Source: Spirogloea muscicola | Taxonomy: Eukaryota; Streptophyta; Zygnematophyceae; Spirogloeales; Spirogloeaceae | Direction of reading: 5' to 3' | DNA length: 18,241 nucleotides | NCBI GenBank assembly: GCA_009602725.1 | Contig: WELB01000072.1 | Location: 251,856-270,096 of the forward strand | Shown here: positions 17,297 through 18,241 of the stretch, piece after piece | Layout of the letters: each line of letters opens with the position of its first letter | Position numbering within the stretch: position 1 is the stretch's first letter | The notes under the pieces: generated by a model | The model's database searches: none | What the model saw: only the letters and a program-made list of their open reading frames with translations | What the model was told of the DNA's origin: nothing | Made by a program: the position numbers and the translations under genes

Positions 17297-18080
17297 TCAG
17301 CCCAAAGGCCGCAGCAAGTGTGCAGCGCACAGCCGGGTGCAGGCTCCAGCCGGGTCGGCCAGCCGCTCGCCCAGCGACTGAACCACGGGCACGCTGACGG
17401 CGTTGCCGACCATGGCAAAGCGAGCCGCCAGGCCGCCGCCGCCCTCCTCTGGTGCCGACGATGTGGAGCCCCCGCGGCCATCATCTCCAGCCGCCGCGAT
17501 CCAGTCCACTGGGAAGCCCTGCGCGCCACCGAGGCCGGCCCCGCGCAGCCTGCCTGAGCTTAGCAGCTCCAAGCAATGTCTGCCCCAATGGCCTGACGAG
17601 CAGCCGAGGCCACGACTGCCATCGGGCTTGGAGCGGCCAGGCGCTATGGACCTGCGCGTACTCGGCGGCGGCGATGCTGAGCAGTGCCGCATGGCGGCAG
17701 TCGGAAGCACCAGCATCAGTCGGCGGCCGTCGGTGGTCGTGAGTGTGGGCAGGCAGTCGCAGTTCCCGGAGCGTCCCAGCACGAGAGTTCCATGGCATAG
17801 ACCGCCGCCGCCGCCGCAGCGCCGGCTTGGCCATTGGCCTCAAAGCACCGGAAGCAGTCATGCAGAAGGTCGCGCGGGTCGCCGTAGAGGGCGGCGAGCA
17901 GGAAGACGAGGCGGCAGCGCTGCGGCAGGCCGAAGGCGCGCGCGTGTTCACCACGCGGTACGCCCAAGCGAAGCCCAGCTCCTCCAGCGCCGCCACGAGC
18001 AGCGCCACCAGCGGCGCCTGCCGGCCACGACCCCGACCACCGCCGACGCCGCCAGAGCGCCGGCGGGCCGGCCCGGAGAA
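17297..18080 (-). pseudogene. C5-cytosine DNA methyltransferase, C-terminal part, frameshifted and 5'-truncated
   Basis: C5 methyltransferases methylate cytosine in DNA. On the minus strand the C-terminal conserved blocks appear in order but in changing frames. ALLVAALEELGFAWAYRVVN is followed, after a 2-nt slip in a CG run near 17940, by RAFGLPQRCRLVFLLAALYG (the motif VIII-like QRxR). After a further slip near 17786 comes CDCLPTLTTTDGRRL, and after another near 17702 comes ALLSIAAAEYAQ. A GT-AG intron (17651-17519) then joins to GFPVDWIAAAG, and motif X reads RFAMVGNAVSVPV, with LGERLADP behind. The SAM-binding motif I and catalytic Pro-Cys motif IV are absent, since the frame closes at a TAA near 18081 and poly-T follows. 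Three frame changes in about 250 bp suggest a pseudogene, though low-quality GC-rich sequence is an alternative. Whether it was a host or transposon-linked enzyme is not clear. Confidence 0.7.
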
Positions 18081-18118
18081 TTAACAGCGCGGCGCGGGCG
18101 CCGGGCCGGGCCGACGGT

Positions 18119-18241
<123 letters not shown>

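Noticed and set aside
16525-17397. Several overlapping open frames of 60-235 residues on both strands
   Set aside because: They arise from the inverted-repeat symmetry and high GC content. They are not supported as expressed genes, though the sequence is noted as protein-like.

Overview
The window looks like nuclear DNA from a photosynthetic eukaryote, most likely a green alga. The genes are split into many short exons with GT-AG introns of about 110-300 bp. The kinase is the plant-lineage ankyrin/Raf-like (VIK-type) kind, the RabGAP is the plant GYP7/TBC1D15-like kind, and plant-type telobox motifs (AAACCCTA) lie upstream of the kinase. There are no operons or Shine-Dalgarno-led genes. No order or genus can be assigned. 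I assembled the gene models by hand, joining exons by splice motif, reading phase and recalled family sequence; no alignment was run.

Left and centre (1-12087) hold four well-supported genes in alternating orientation. (1) A 5'-truncated plus-strand TBC-domain RabGAP ends at 2700. (2) A minus-strand DCC-family thiol-disulfide oxidoreductase (3153-4400, 5 exons, 154 aa from the first ATG) is convergent with the RabGAP. (3) A plus-strand ADP-ribose/CDP-alcohol diphosphatase-like metallophosphoesterase (4900-7410, 9 exons, 304 aa) is head-to-head with the DCC gene across a 499-bp, partly GC-rich interval. (4) A minus-strand ankyrin-repeat protein kinase (8365-12087, 11 exons, 443 aa) keeps all the catalytic residues I checked. 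It ends in an unexpected prenylation-like Cys-Asn-Cys-Thr-Val-Leu tail. First exons are very GC-rich and the remaining exons and introns much less so.

Right (12088-18241) is repeat-rich and mostly non-genic. It starts with the kinase upstream region (teloboxes and a GGC microsatellite). Next is a frameshifted minus-strand remnant of a retrotransposon zinc-knuckle plus restriction-like endonuclease domain (about 12637-13350). About 2 kb without recognisable genes follows, then two large fold-back inverted repeats (15425-15822 and 16524-17109). Last is a frameshifted, 5'-truncated C5-cytosine DNA methyltransferase (17297-18080, minus), followed by a 122-nt poly-T run that closes the window.

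The four intact genes show no shared pathway: vesicle traffic, organellar redox, nucleotide-sugar clean-up and kinase signalling. The most interesting points are the kinase lipidation-like tail, the two long fold-backs (one with protein-like sequence in its arms) and the decayed methyltransferase beside them. I did not find a clearly new multi-gene system.
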